Assembly (NCBI RefSeq): GCF_003265345.1
Contig: NZ_QFWW01000029.1
Location: 423,900-487,899 of the forward strand
Source of the DNA: Lentzea terrae
GTDB taxonomy: Bacteria; Actinomycetota; Actinomycetes; Mycobacteriales; Pseudonocardiaceae
Direction of reading: 5' to 3'
DNA length: 64,000 nucleotides
Program-made: the position numbers and the translations under genes
Shown here: positions 16,707 to 25,218 of the stretch, one piece after another
How the letters are laid out: every line of letters starts with the position of its first letter
How positions within the stretch are numbered: position 1 is the stretch's first letter
The notes under the pieces: generated by a model
What the model saw: only the letters and a program-made list of their open reading frames with translations
The model's database searches: none
What the model was told of the DNA's origin: nothing

Positions 16707-18095
16707 ATGACTCGTATGGGTGAACGGGTGCGTGCTGAAGCCGCTGTCGCGCTGGGCAGCTGGGTTGAGCCGGAAGAGGTCTACGCGCAGGGCCGCGCGT
16801 TGCGATCCTCAGTGGACTTCAAGGCGCACCGGACCGCCTCGCTGGCCGCTTCCCGCCCGTCCGTGCTGGAGTTCATGAACGCCAGCAACGCCGGACGGCT
16901 CGAGCACCTGATCCCGCTGCGGGTCGGCCGGATGCTCGCCAACCCGTTCGCGTTCTTCCGCGGCGCCGCCGGACTCCAGGCGAGCGACCTCGCGGCCGGC
17001 TGCGCGACCGGCCTGCACGCCCAGTTGTGCGGTGACGCACACGCCGCGAACTTCGGCCTTTACGGCACGCCCGAGGGCCAGATCGTCATGGACATCAACG
17101 ACTTCGACGAGACGCTGCCCGGCCCGTGGGAGTGGGACCTCAAGCGCCTGGTCGCGTCTTTGGTGCTGGCAGGCCGCGTCGGTGGCGTGTCGGACAAGGG
17201 CTGCCGCGACGCCGCCGAGGACGCCGTGCGCGCGTATCGCAGCGTGATCAAGCACCTCGCGGAGATCCCGTTCATGGACTCGTGGACCGCGCTCGGCGAC
17301 GAGTCCACGCTCTCGAAGGTCAAGGCGGACGACCTGATCAACGACTTCTCCAAGGCCGCCGAGAAGTCGCGCAAGAACACCAGCGCCCGCTTCGCCGCGA
17401 AGTGGACCGCGCACGACGGCGAGAAGTGGCGGTTCATCACGAACCCGCCGACGTTCACCGACGTTTCTCCGGAGACCGAAGCCGCCGTCATCGCGGCACT
17501 GCCGTCCTACGTGGACACCCTGCGCGAGTCGCGAACCAACCTGATCATGCGCTACGGCGTGTCGGACGTGGCTTTCCGCGTCGTCGGCACGGGCAGCGTC
17601 GGCCTGCGCAACTACCTGATCCTGTTGCACGGCAACGGTTCCGAAGCGCTGGTGCTGCAGGCCAAGGAGGCTCGGCCTTCGGCTTTGCAGCCGTTCCTCG
17701 ACGTCGAACCCGCCAAGCACGAGGGCAAGCGGATCGTGCACGGCGCACGGCTCGTGCAGGCCGAATCCGACATCCTGCTGGGCTGGACGACGATCGAGGG
17801 CCGGCCGTTCATCGTGCGGCAGTTCCGCAACCGCAAGGGCGAGATCGACGCGACCACGTTGAAGCGCGACGACCTCGACGACTACGGCCGCTTCGCCGGA
17901 GCTCTGCTGGCGCGCGCCCACACCAGGTCTTTGGACCCGCGCCTGCTCGCCGGGTACTTCCAGAACGGTGACGGCGAGGCCCTGGACGAGGCCTTCGCCA
18001 AGTACGCCTTCGACTACGCGGACCAGACCGAGGCCGACCACGCATCGCTGGTCGACCTGGTCAAGAACGGGAAGCTGCCCGCACTGGTGGAGTGA
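16707..18095 (+). CDS. DUF2252 domain protein
   Basis: A 462-residue cytoplasmic protein of the DUF2252 family, which has a distant protein-kinase/aminoglycoside-phosphotransferase-like fold. Family segments include NPFAFFRGAAGLQASDLA, LCGDAHAANFGLY and MDINDFDETLPGPWEWDLKRL; the last two mimic the catalytic HGD and DxD patterns of small-molecule kinases. Substrate is unknown. ATG at 16707 follows a stable hairpin by six bases and lacks a ribosome site; ATG at 16716 is an alternative. Confidence 0.85.
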   Translation: MTRMGERVRAEAAVALGSWVEPEEVYAQGRALRSSVDFKAHRTASLAASRPSVLEFMNASNAGRLEHLIPLRVGRMLANPFAFFRGAAGLQASDLAAGCATGLHAQLCGDAHAANFGLYGTPEGQIVMDINDFDETLPGPWEWDLKRLVASLVLAGRVGGVSDKGCRDAAEDAVRAYRSVIKHLAEIPFMDSWTALGDESTLSKVKADDLINDFSKAAEKSRKNTSARFAAKWTAHDGEKWRFITNPPTFTDVSPETEAAVIAALPSYVDTLRESRTNLIMRYGVSDVAFRVVGTGSVGLRNYLILLHGNGSEALVLQAKEARPSALQPFLDVEPAKHEGKRIVHGARLVQAESDILLGWTTIEGRPFIVRQFRNRKGEIDATTLKRDDLDDYGRFAGALLARAHTRSLDPRLLAGYFQNGDGEALDEAFAKYAFDYADQTEADHASLVDLVKNGKLPALVE

Positions 18096-18179
18096 CCGTC
18101 CGGACCAGCTGCCGTTGCGCCGTCCGGCCCCGACGCGCTGCGTCACCCCGACGTCCGGGGCACACCCTGTTGCGCCAGT

Positions 18180-18185
18180 TAGCCT
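18180..18185 (+). promoter_or_regulatory. -10 hexamer for a leaderless GNAT transcript
   Basis: TAGCCT ends seven bases before the GNAT ATG at 18193, the geometry of leaderless actinobacterial promoters, and matches the hexamer in front of rocD exactly. No convincing -35 element is visible and no ribosome site precedes the ATG. Confidence 0.4.
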
Positions 18186-18192
18186 TGATCGC

Positions 18193-18597
18193 ATGAAGAT
18201 CCGCCGCGCCGCCTCCCCCGACGACGTGTTCGCCGCCGCGCACCTGTTCGACGCGCCCCCGCTGGCCGACGCGACCGCGCGGTTCCTCGCCCAGGAGCAC
18301 AGCCACCTGCTGATCGCCTACGTGGACGACCAGCCGGCCGGGTTCGTGTCCGGCGTCGAGACGACCCACCCGGACAAGGGCACCGAGATGTTCCTCTACG
18401 AGCTGGGCGTGGACGACGCGTTCCTGCGCCGCGGCATCGGCACCGCGTTGGTCGAGGCTCTGAAAACCCTTGCGGCGGAACGGGGTTGCTACGCGATGTG
18501 GACCGGCACCGCCGCGGGCGACGCGGCTGCTCAGGCCACCTACAAGAAGGCGGGCGGGTCGATCGACGACGGCGCCTTCGTCAGCTGGGAGCTTTGA
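18193..18597 (+). CDS. GNAT-family N-acetyltransferase
   Basis: A 134-residue acetyl-CoA-dependent acyltransferase. Motif A is LGVDDAFLRRGIGTALVEAL with the pyrophosphate-binding R-R-G-I-G, and the C-terminal beta strands contain YKKAGGSIDDGAFVSWEL. Overall layout resembles the small AAC(3)-I-like group, but that does not establish aminoglycoside activity. The frame is open upstream into the DUF2252 gene; the ATG at 18193 fits the family N-terminus (KIRRAASPDD). Confidence 0.82.
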   Translation: MKIRRAASPDDVFAAAHLFDAPPLADATARFLAQEHSHLLIAYVDDQPAGFVSGVETTHPDKGTEMFLYELGVDDAFLRRGIGTALVEALKTLAAERGCYAMWTGTAAGDAAAQATYKKAGGSIDDGAFVSWEL

Positions 18598-18599
18598 TC

Positions 18600-18820
18600 T
18601 CGGCTCGGTTCGCAGGCCGCGAGGATCGCTGACGTGTTCCGCCGGCTTCTTCCGGGACTGTTCCTCCTCCCAGGCAACCGCGTCCAAACGCTCGAAGATC
18701 CGCCTGGTCCGCTCGCCGGCGGCGGAGGTCCTCGAAGAAGTCGATGTCCTTCCCGCAGGCCGTGAAGAGCTGCGCCAGGTCGATCTCGCCGGCAACCGGC
18801 GCAGCACCTTCGTTCGGGCG
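18600..18820 (-). pseudogene. frameshifted coding remnant, family unknown
   Basis: On the minus strand, just past the stop of the small secreted protein, a stretch (about 18820-18724) reads in one frame as a protein-like segment including EIDLAQLFTACGKDIDFFED, with every third codon position from GAG-ATC to CTC being G or C. From about 18722 downward the coding signature moves to the +1 frame (ERTRRIFERLDAVAWEEEQS). Neither frame has its own plausible start with a ribosome site. I read this as a decayed, frameshifted gene fragment; a sequencing indel is the alternative. Confidence 0.35.
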
Positions 18821-18835
18821 AAAACGCCGCAGCCG

Positions 18836-19135
18836 CTAGTTGCTGTCGCAGCGCCAGTACTGGTACCAGCTGCCGTTGTTGCTGACCAGCCAGGCAGGCG
18901 TCACCCCGCGAGCCCGGAACCCGTACTTCGAGAAGCACTCCCGGTCAGCGGCAGGTCGCGTCTCGTTCTGCGCGGCGGCGTCCGAAGGCCGCGCGCTGCC
19001 GTGGTAGCCGAGCTGGATCGGATAGATGGACCAGTCGGCCTGCGCCGGCACCGTCCCCAGAACAACCCCGGCTCCGAGCGCGAGGGCGAGCGCGCCGCCC
19101 ACCGTCCGCACTGTCCTGCCGGATTTCTTGCGCAC
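18836..19135 (-). CDS. small secreted protein
   Basis: A 99-residue protein with a clear export signal: basic RKKSGRTVRTVGG, hydrophobic ALALALGAGVVLG and cleavage-type VPAQA near residue 35. The mature part is about 65 residues, rich in aromatic residues, with two cysteines (ECFSKYG and YWRCDSN) that could form a disulfide. The start is GTG at 19135, with GGAGG five bases upstream. No family recognised. It is on the same strand as, and downstream of, the ABC-F gene but separated by about 98 bases. Confidence 0.7.
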   Translation of the reverse strand: MRKKSGRTVRTVGGALALALGAGVVLGTVPAQADWSIYPIQLGYHGSARPSDAAAQNETRPAADRECFSKYGFRARGVTPAWLVSNNGSWYQYWRCDSN

Positions 19136-19233
19136 AACTACCTCCAATGTGGACTCAACGAGTGCGTGATCACATTCGTCGGTGCGCCCGGCTTCCCGCA
19201 AGGCATGCGCAAGATCTTTCGGCAGATTCGGAA

Positions 19234-20829
19234 CTACGTCCAAATTGGCTCGTCCACTTCGGACACCCGGCCGTCCGCCCGGAAGTGCAGGAACCGGTCG
19301 AACGACTTCGCGAACCACCGGTCGTGCGTGACGGCGACGACCGTGCCCTCGAAGTCGTTGAGCGCGTTCTGCAAGGCCTCCGCCGACGCGAGGTCGAGGT
19401 TGTCCGTGGGCTCGTCGAGCAACAGCAACGTGGCGCCGGACAGCTCCAGCAACAGGATCTGGAACCGCGCCTGCTGCCCTCCGGAGAGGTTCTCGAACCG
19501 CTGGTCGCCCGCCTTGTCGAGCCCGTACCGCTTCAACACGGACATGGCAGCGCCACGGTCCTTACCGGCCCGTTGGTCGTCGCCGTGCCAGAGGATGTCC
19601 ACGAGGGTGCGGCCGATCCACTCCGGGTGTTCGTGCGTCTGCGCGAACAGTCCGGGCACGACCCGTGCGCCGAGCTTCCAGTCGCCGGTGGTGCGCACGG
19701 TGTCGCCGCCCAGCAGCCGGAGGAAGTGGCTCTTGCCCGAGCCGTTCGAGCCCAGCACCGCGACCCGGTCGCCGAAGAAGATCTCCTGCGAGAACGGCTT
19801 CATCAGGCCGGTCAGCTCCAGCTGTTCGCACGTGATCGCGCGAACGCCGGTGCGGCCGCCCTTGAGGCGTGGGTTGACCGTCTCGTCCTGAGGGATCTCC
19901 GGTGGCGGACCAGCCGCCTCGAACCGTTCGAGGCGGCCACACATGACGCGGTACTTGGGCGCCATCGACTCGTAGTACTTCGCTTGCTGCTGCAGCGTTC
20001 GCACGAGCTCCTTCAACCGCTCGTGTTCTTCGTTCCAGCGGCGGTGATCTTCCTTGAGCTTCTCGATGCGCTTGTGGCGGGCGGCGTGCCAGGTGCCGAA
20101 CGAACCGGCGTGCGTCCACGCGGAGTGGGCCTCGACCGTGATGACGTGCGTGGCGGCGTTGGCGAGCAGCTCGCGGTCGTGGCTGACGACGAGCACGGCC
20201 TTGTCGGTGGCTTTGAGGCGTTCTTCCAGCCAGCGCTTGCCGGGGACGTCGAGGTAGTTGTCGGGCTCGTCGAGCAGCAGCACCTGTTCGTGGCCGCGCA
20301 GCAACGTTTCGAGAACCAAGCGCTTCTGCTCGCCGCCAGAGAGAGTGCGGACCTCACGGAACCGTGCGCGGTCATAGGGCAGACCTAGTGCGGCGACGGT
20401 GACGGTGTCCCACAGGACTTCAATGTCGTATCCGCCGGCCTCGCCGTAGGTCGTCAACGCGTTGGCGTAGCGCATCTGGGCGACTTCGTCGTCGGTGTCC
20501 ATCAGCGCGAGCTCGGCTTGATCGAGCTCCTCGGCGGCGTTGCGCAGCGCTGAGGGCGCGACGGAGAGCAGCAGGTCGCGCACGAGTGACTCGTCGCGGA
20601 CGGAGCCGATGAACTGCGGCATCACCGCGAGCCCGCCCTGCACGTGCACGCTGCCCTGCTTGGGTGTCAGCTCGCCGGACAGGATGCGCTGCAGCGTCGT
20701 CTTGCCCACGCCGTTGGCACCGACCAGCGCGACGACGGTGCCGCCGCCGACCTTGAACGAGACGTCGCGGAACAGCTCCCGGCCGTCCGGGAGGGCGTAC
20801 GCGAGCCCGTTCGCTTCCAGATAACCCAC
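19234..20829 (-). CDS. ABC-F family ATPase
   Basis: A 531-residue soluble protein with two ABC ATPase domains and no membrane segments, typical of ABC-F factors that act on the ribosome. NBD1 has GANGVGKTT (Walker A, about 37-45), LSGGEQKRL and LLLDEPDNYLD; NBD2 has GSNGSGKSH, LSGGQQARF and LLLDEPTDNLD. The interdomain linker (about 240-310) is helical and charged, containing HKRIEKLKEDHRRWNEEHER, as needed for reaching the peptidyl-transferase region. Whether it protects against an antibiotic or is a general translation factor cannot be decided here. Confidence 0.88.
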   Translation of the reverse strand: MGYLEANGLAYALPDGRELFRDVSFKVGGGTVVALVGANGVGKTTLQRILSGELTPKQGSVHVQGGLAVMPQFIGSVRDESLVRDLLLSVAPSALRNAAEELDQAELALMDTDDEVAQMRYANALTTYGEAGGYDIEVLWDTVTVAALGLPYDRARFREVRTLSGGEQKRLVLETLLRGHEQVLLLDEPDNYLDVPGKRWLEERLKATDKAVLVVSHDRELLANAATHVITVEAHSAWTHAGSFGTWHAARHKRIEKLKEDHRRWNEEHERLKELVRTLQQQAKYYESMAPKYRVMCGRLERFEAAGPPPEIPQDETVNPRLKGGRTGVRAITCEQLELTGLMKPFSQEIFFGDRVAVLGSNGSGKSHFLRLLGGDTVRTTGDWKLGARVVPGLFAQTHEHPEWIGRTLVDILWHGDDQRAGKDRGAAMSVLKRYGLDKAGDQRFENLSGGQQARFQILLLELSGATLLLLDEPTDNLDLASAEALQNALNDFEGTVVAVTHDRWFAKSFDRFLHFRADGRVSEVDEPIWT

Positions 20830-20877
20830 GCCGGAGATGGTCGGGGTCGCTGGTCGAGAGCGCCAGCGAGTTTCCGG

Positions 20878-21123
20878 CTACCGGAGGCGGAGCGGGTACC
20901 TGCGCAGCACCACGGCACCTGCCGTGACCACCAGGCACTGGAACGCGGGGCCGAACGCGCCGATCACCGTCAGCAGCACCGTGAGGCCGCCGAAGACGAG
21001 CAACAGGGAGTAGAACAGCCACGGTCGCACCTTGCGGTTCATGGTGCGAGCGAGTCTCGGTTCTTCGGCCAGCAACCGCTGCTCGATCTCCTCGAGCGAG
21101 CGGCGTTCGGCTTCACTCAGCAT
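20878..21123 (-). CDS. DUF3040 membrane protein
   Basis: An 81-residue protein matching DUF3040 (PF11239), widespread in actinobacteria: N-terminus MLSEAERRSLEEIEQRLLAE followed by basic PRLARTMNRKVRP and two hydrophobic helices (WLFYSLLLVFGGLTVLL and GPAFQCLVVTAGAVVL). GGAGG is five bases before the ATG at 21123, which is preferred to an upstream in-frame ATG. Function unknown; probably a small inner-membrane protein. Confidence 0.82.
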   Translation of the reverse strand: MLSEAERRSLEEIEQRLLAEEPRLARTMNRKVRPWLFYSLLLVFGGLTVLLTVIGAFGPAFQCLVVTAGAVVLRRYPLRLR

Positions 21124-21196
21124 GGGTGCCTCCGGAAGACGTCGGGACGTCATCATTCCCGCTCGTCACCCAGTGGATACTCGAACGCCGCCAGAG

Positions 21197-22186
21197 TCAA
21201 ACCCGAGAGAGGGCGACGAGCCGCGACACCGCCCGCAGGTACTTCTTCCGATAGCCGCCCTTGAGCATTTCCTCGGTGAACAGCTCCGACAGCGGCTGCC
21301 CGGACACCGCGACGGGGATGTCGCGGTCGTAGAGGCGGTCGCCGAACGCCACGAGCCGCAGTCCGACGCTCTGATCAGGCGCCGGCTTGACGTCCTTGAG
21401 GTGGACGGCGGTGACCCCGTCCAGCAGCCTGCCGTACTTCGACGGGTGGATGCGGGCGAGCGCCTTGCAGAGGTCGTCGAAGTCGTCGATCGTCGAGCCC
21501 TCGGTGTTAGAGGCTCTAACAATCAATTCAGTGTCTGACATCGGCGAGGGGGCCTCAGGCAGGCCGCGGTGGCGGTAGTCGGGGCCGTCGACGCGCACGA
21601 CGTCGAACTTCGACGACATCGACTGGATCTCGCGCAGGAAGTCGGCGGCGGCGAACCGGCCCTCGCCGAGCTTGTCCGGCAGCGTGTTGGACGTGGCGGC
21701 GACGAAGACGCCCTGCGCGACCAGTTCCTTGATCAGGCGGGTGACCAGCATGGTGTCGCCGGGGTCGTCGAGCTCGAACTCGTCGATGGCGAGCAGCTTG
21801 TGGCCGGACAGTCGCTTGACGGCCTCGGGGAACGTGAGCACGCCGACGAGGTTGGTCAGCTCGACGAACGTGCCGTACGCCTTGGGGCCCGGCACGGCGT
21901 GCCAGAGGCTGGCCAGCAGGTGGGTCTTGCCGACGCCGAAGCCGCCGTCGAGGTACAGGCCCAGCTTGCCCTCGTCCTCTTTTCCGCCGAAGAGCGACCA
22001 CTTCTTGCGCTTGAGGCTCACGCGGGCGGCGAACAGACGACCGGCCTCGACCGCGGCGGCCTGGCTGGGCTCGTCCGGGTTGGGGATGTAGGTGTCGAAG
22101 CTGACGGTGTTGAACCTGGGCGGTGGCACCAGGCCCTCGATGAGTTCGTCAGCCCCGATCTGGGGATCCCGGTCGGACAAGCGCAT
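21197..22186 (-). CDS. zapE: ZapE/AFG1-like AAA ATPase
   Basis: A 329-residue ATPase of the ZapE (AFG1/LACE1) family, associated in bacteria with the divisome. Walker A is GGFGVGKTH (about 82-90), Walker B LLAIDEFELDDPGD, and the family segment AATSNTLPDKLGEGRFAAADF follows. The C-terminal region with LVAFGDRLYDRDIPV is also typical. ATG at 22186 is divergent from the RibD_C reductase gene by only 33 bases. The gene symbol is by family membership; no role in division has been shown for this copy. Confidence 0.88.
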   Translation of the reverse strand: MRLSDRDPQIGADELIEGLVPPPRFNTVSFDTYIPNPDEPSQAAAVEAGRLFAARVSLKRKKWSLFGGKEDEGKLGLYLDGGFGVGKTHLLASLWHAVPGPKAYGTFVELTNLVGVLTFPEAVKRLSGHKLLAIDEFELDDPGDTMLVTRLIKELVAQGVFVAATSNTLPDKLGEGRFAAADFLREIQSMSSKFDVVRVDGPDYRHRGLPEAPSPMSDTELIVRASNTEGSTIDDFDDLCKALARIHPSKYGRLLDGVTAVHLKDVKPAPDQSVGLRLVAFGDRLYDRDIPVAVSGQPLSELFTEEMLKGGYRKKYLRAVSRLVALSRV

Positions 22187-22219
22187 GCCCGCAGCCTATC
22201 GGCGTGATGGGATGGGTTA

Positions 22220-22897
22220 GTGCAGATGTTGTGGCCCTCACCGGGCGTTGAGATGACCGACACAGACCTCGAGTCGCTCTACGCGTACCCGCCGGACCGG
22301 ACGTGGGTGACCGCGAACTTCGTGTCCAGCGTGGACGGTGCGGTGTCGGTCGACGGACGCTCCGCCGGTCTGGGCTCACCAGCCGACAAGCAGATCTTCC
22401 TGCTGGGCCGCCAGTTGGCCGACGTCGTGATGGTCGGCGCCGGGACCGTGTTGATCGAGGGGTACCGGCCTTCGGCGAAGCTGCCGATCGCCGTGGTGAC
22501 CGCGCGCGGCACCCTGACCGCGGACCTGCCGCTGTTCAGCGATCCCGCGGTACGCCCGATCGTGATCACCTGCGCTTCCGCTTCGCTGCCGTCGCTGCCC
22601 GCCGACGTGATCGTCGCCGGGGACACCGAAGTCGATCTCTCCGTGGCGGTGTCCGAGCTCGCGGCACGAGGTCTGCACAAGATCAACCTCGAAGGCGGGC
22701 CGCGCCTGTTCGGGTCGATGATCGCTGCGGGACTGGTGGACGCGCTGAACCTGACCATGTCGCCGATGCTGGCGGTCGGTGACTCGTCGCGGATCGCCCA
22801 CGGCTCGGTGATCCCGCCGGTGGACCTGACACTGGCATCTGTTCTGCGTGCCGACGACGTGTTGTTGTTGCGGTATCAGCGGCGCGATTCCAGCTGA
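22220..22897 (+). CDS. RibD C-terminal-like pyrimidine reductase family protein
   Basis: A 225-residue stand-alone RibD_C/dihydrofolate-reductase-fold protein, NADPH-dependent in known relatives of riboflavin synthesis. Motifs: VTANFVSSVDGAVSVDGRS (substrate and NADPH strand), DVVMVGAGTVLIEGY, and INLEGGPRLFGSMIAAGLVD near the C-terminus. The deaminase half of bifunctional RibD is absent and no rib genes are nearby, so its substrate is uncertain. GTG at 22220 gives the conserved MQMLWP-type N-terminus. Confidence 0.83.
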   Translation: MQMLWPSPGVEMTDTDLESLYAYPPDRTWVTANFVSSVDGAVSVDGRSAGLGSPADKQIFLLGRQLADVVMVGAGTVLIEGYRPSAKLPIAVVTARGTLTADLPLFSDPAVRPIVITCASASLPSLPADVIVAGDTEVDLSVAVSELAARGLHKINLEGGPRLFGSMIAAGLVDALNLTMSPMLAVGDSSRIAHGSVIPPVDLTLASVLRADDVLLLRYQRRDSS

Positions 22898-22908
22898 AGA
22901 GGCAGGAT

Positions 22909-23979
22909 GTGCGCGTGGACCTACCGCTGACGCCACCTCTGCAACCGATGCTCGCCACCGCGGTCGACGGCATACCGGATACCGCCGATCTGGTGTTCGA
23001 GCCCAAGTGGGACGGTTTCCGCTGCGTGGTGTTCCGCTCCGGCGACGAGGTCTTCCTGCAGTCGCGCAGCGGCAAGCCGTTGAACCGCTACTTCCCCGAG
23101 GTCGTCGCCTCGATGCTCGACGTCCTGCCGGAGCGTGTCGTCGTCGACGGTGAGCTCGTGGTGGCCAAGAACGACGAGCTGGACTTCGACGCGTTGTCCG
23201 AGCGCATCCACCCGGCGGCCTCGCGCGTGACGATGCTCGCCGAGTCGACGCCTGCCACGTTCGTGGCCTTCGACCTGCTCGCCCTGGGTTCCGACGTCCT
23301 GCTGGAGTCGCCGACCGTGGCCAGGCGCGAGGCGCTGCTCGGTTTGCCGGGCCTGAACATCACGCCCGCGACGACGTCAGTCGAGACCGCCCGCCAGTGG
23401 TTCACGCTCTTCGAGGGCGCGGGCCTGGACGGCGTGATGGGCAAGCCGGCGGACGGCCCGTACACGCCGGGCAAGCGCTCGATGATCAAGGTGAAGCACG
23501 CCCGCACCGCCGACGTCGTGCTCGCGGGCCTGCGCTGGCACAAGGACACCGAGCCCGGTACGGCCGTCGGCTCACTGCTGCTCGGCGTCTACGACTCGAA
23601 CGACCTGCTGCACCACATCGGCGTCTGCGGCTCCTTCAAGGCCGCCGAACGCCGTGAGCTGGCCGCCGAACTGGCACCGCTGATCACCGAGTCCGACGAC
23701 CACCCGTGGGCGAATCCCCAGCCGGGCCAACGAATTCCGGGCGAGATCAACCGGTGGCGCGGCAAGCAGGCCGAGTACGTGGCGCTGCGGCCGGAGCGCG
23801 TCCTGGAGATCCACTACACCCAGACCGAGGGCGAACAACCCGTGCGGCTGCGGCACAACGGCCAGTTCGCGCGGTGGCGGCCGGACCGCGAGCCGCTGTC
23901 GTGCCGCTACGACCAGCTGGAGATCCCGGCCCGCTACGACGTGGCTTCGGTGCTGAAGGGCGAGCTGCGGGCTCGCTGA
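22909..23979 (+). CDS. ligC: ATP-dependent DNA ligase, LigC type
   Basis: A 356-residue ATP-dependent DNA ligase without polymerase or nuclease domains, the LigC layout of actinobacteria. The adenylation motif I is EPKWDGFR with the nucleophilic Lys near residue 29, followed by RYFPEVV, VVDGELV (motif III) and VKHARTADVVLAGLRWHK (motif V region). The OB domain follows, ending about residue 350. Start is GTG 22909 or 22915, with AGGCAGG upstream. The gene follows the RibD_C gene by 11 bases. A LigD-type polymerase domain, its usual NHEJ/BER partner, is 19 kb away. Confidence 0.9.
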   Translation: MRVDLPLTPPLQPMLATAVDGIPDTADLVFEPKWDGFRCVVFRSGDEVFLQSRSGKPLNRYFPEVVASMLDVLPERVVVDGELVVAKNDELDFDALSERIHPAASRVTMLAESTPATFVAFDLLALGSDVLLESPTVARREALLGLPGLNITPATTSVETARQWFTLFEGAGLDGVMGKPADGPYTPGKRSMIKVKHARTADVVLAGLRWHKDTEPGTAVGSLLLGVYDSNDLLHHIGVCGSFKAAERRELAAELAPLITESDDHPWANPQPGQRIPGEINRWRGKQAEYVALRPERVLEIHYTQTEGEQPVRLRHNGQFARWRPDREPLSCRYDQLEIPARYDVASVLKGELRAR

Positions 23980-23985
23980 CCACAT

Positions 23986-24002
23986 CGGATCGGGCCGATC
24001 CG
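23986..24002. promoter_or_regulatory. 17-bp palindrome before the glycosyltransferase operon
   Basis: CGGATCGG and CCGATCCG flank a single G (perfect symmetry). A -10-like TACCAT lies at 24010-24015, about 45 bases before the glycosyltransferase start, so the palindrome falls where a -35 element and operator would be. The loop would be too small for a terminator of the full stem. Role inferred. Confidence 0.4.
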
Positions 24003-24060
24003 CGGGCGATACCATCGGGCCTTTCCTGTGAGCGCCTGACTTCGACGGACGGAACCGCAC

Positions 24061-25218
24061 GTGCGCATCGCGATTGCCTACGACTCCCTGTTTCCCTGGT
24101 CAAAGGGAGGTGGCGAGCGGCAGTACCGCAGGTTCGCGGAGGAGTTCGTCGCGGCGGGTCACGAGGTCACGTACCTGACCCGGCTGCAGTGGGACGAGCC
24201 TCCTGCCATCGAGGGCATCGAGGTCGTCGCGGTCAGCACCGACCGCGACCTGTACGACGCGAACGGCGTGCGCACGCTGGGCCCGGCCTTGCGCTACGCC
24301 AAGGGCCTGGCGCAGCACCTGCGCGCCCACCGCGGGCGCTACGACGCGGTGCTGGTGGCCGCGCTCCCCACCACGAACGTCCTGGCGGTGCGGGCCGCAC
24401 TGGCCGGCACGAAGACCGCGGTCGCCGTGGACTGGCTCGAGGTGTGGCGACCGGACCAGTGGCGCAAGTACTCGGGCTTCGCGATCGGCACGGTGGCGAG
24501 CGTGCTGCAGTGGACCGCGGCGAAGCTCAGCCCCGTCGCGTCGTGCCACTCGCGGATGAACGCCGGCCGGCTCAAGGCGTCCGGCCTGCGGAGCGTTCCA
24601 CTGGTCAGTCCCGGTCTGATCGATCCGCGCGGCGACGTCGAGCCGCAGCTGTCCGTCACCAACCCGCCGACCGTGGTCTACGTCGGCCGGCACATCCCCG
24701 ACAAGCGGGTGGAGTCGCTGCCCGCCGCCATCGCGCACGCGCGCAAGCAGATCCCGGACCTGACCGCGACCATCTTCGGTGAGGGCCCGTCGCGGGCCGC
24801 CGTGGAAGCCGAGATCGAGCGGCTGGGCCTGCGCGACGTGATCCGCACGCCGGGGTTCGTCAGCCAGGAGGAGCTGGACCACGGCATCCGCACCGCGGCC
24901 GTCCTGGTGAACCCGTCGCAGCGAGAGGGCTACGGCCTCGTCGTGGTCGAGGCGGCGGCCGTGGGCACTCCGGTCGTGCTCGCCGACGCCGAGGACAACG
25001 CGTCGGTCGAACTCGTCGAGAACTCGGTCAACGGCCAGGTCGCGGCGTCGGTCGCCCCCTCGGACCTGGGCGACGCGATCGCGTCGGTGGTGACCGCCGG
25101 CGAGCCACTGCGCAAGTCCACCCACGACTGGTACACGCGGGTGAGCGCGACCAACACCATCAAGGCAGCCGCGTTGCAGATCCTGGATCGGCTGGTGCGC
25201 GCCGCCGACCTACGATGA
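24061..25218 (+). CDS. GT4-family glycosyltransferase
   Basis: A 385-residue retaining glycosyltransferase with GT-B fold. The N-terminus IAIAYDSLFPWSKGGGERQY is the acceptor-side glycine loop; the C-terminal nucleotide-sugar domain shows PTVVYVGRHIPDKRVESL, FGEGPSRAAVE and the E-x7-E motif REGYGLVVVEAAA. The GTG start is the first base of a three-gene operon with a second GT4 gene (ATGA overlap) and a flippase. Sugar and acceptor unknown; probably builds a lipid-linked surface glycan on the cytoplasmic face. Confidence 0.88.
   Translation: MRIAIAYDSLFPWSKGGGERQYRRFAEEFVAAGHEVTYLTRLQWDEPPAIEGIEVVAVSTDRDLYDANGVRTLGPALRYAKGLAQHLRAHRGRYDAVLVAALPTTNVLAVRAALAGTKTAVAVDWLEVWRPDQWRKYSGFAIGTVASVLQWTAAKLSPVASCHSRMNAGRLKASGLRSVPLVSPGLIDPRGDVEPQLSVTNPPTVVYVGRHIPDKRVESLPAAIAHARKQIPDLTATIFGEGPSRAAVEAEIERLGLRDVIRTPGFVSQEELDHGIRTAAVLVNPSQREGYGLVVVEAAAVGTPVVLADAEDNASVELVENSVNGQVAASVAPSDLGDAIASVVTAGEPLRKSTHDWYTRVSATNTIKAAALQILDRLVRAADLR

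Noticed and set aside
19136-19233. In-frame extension upstream of the small secreted protein.
   Set aside because: Third-position GC is about 50%, unlike neighbouring genes, and the GTG at 19135 has a proper GGAGG site and signal peptide.
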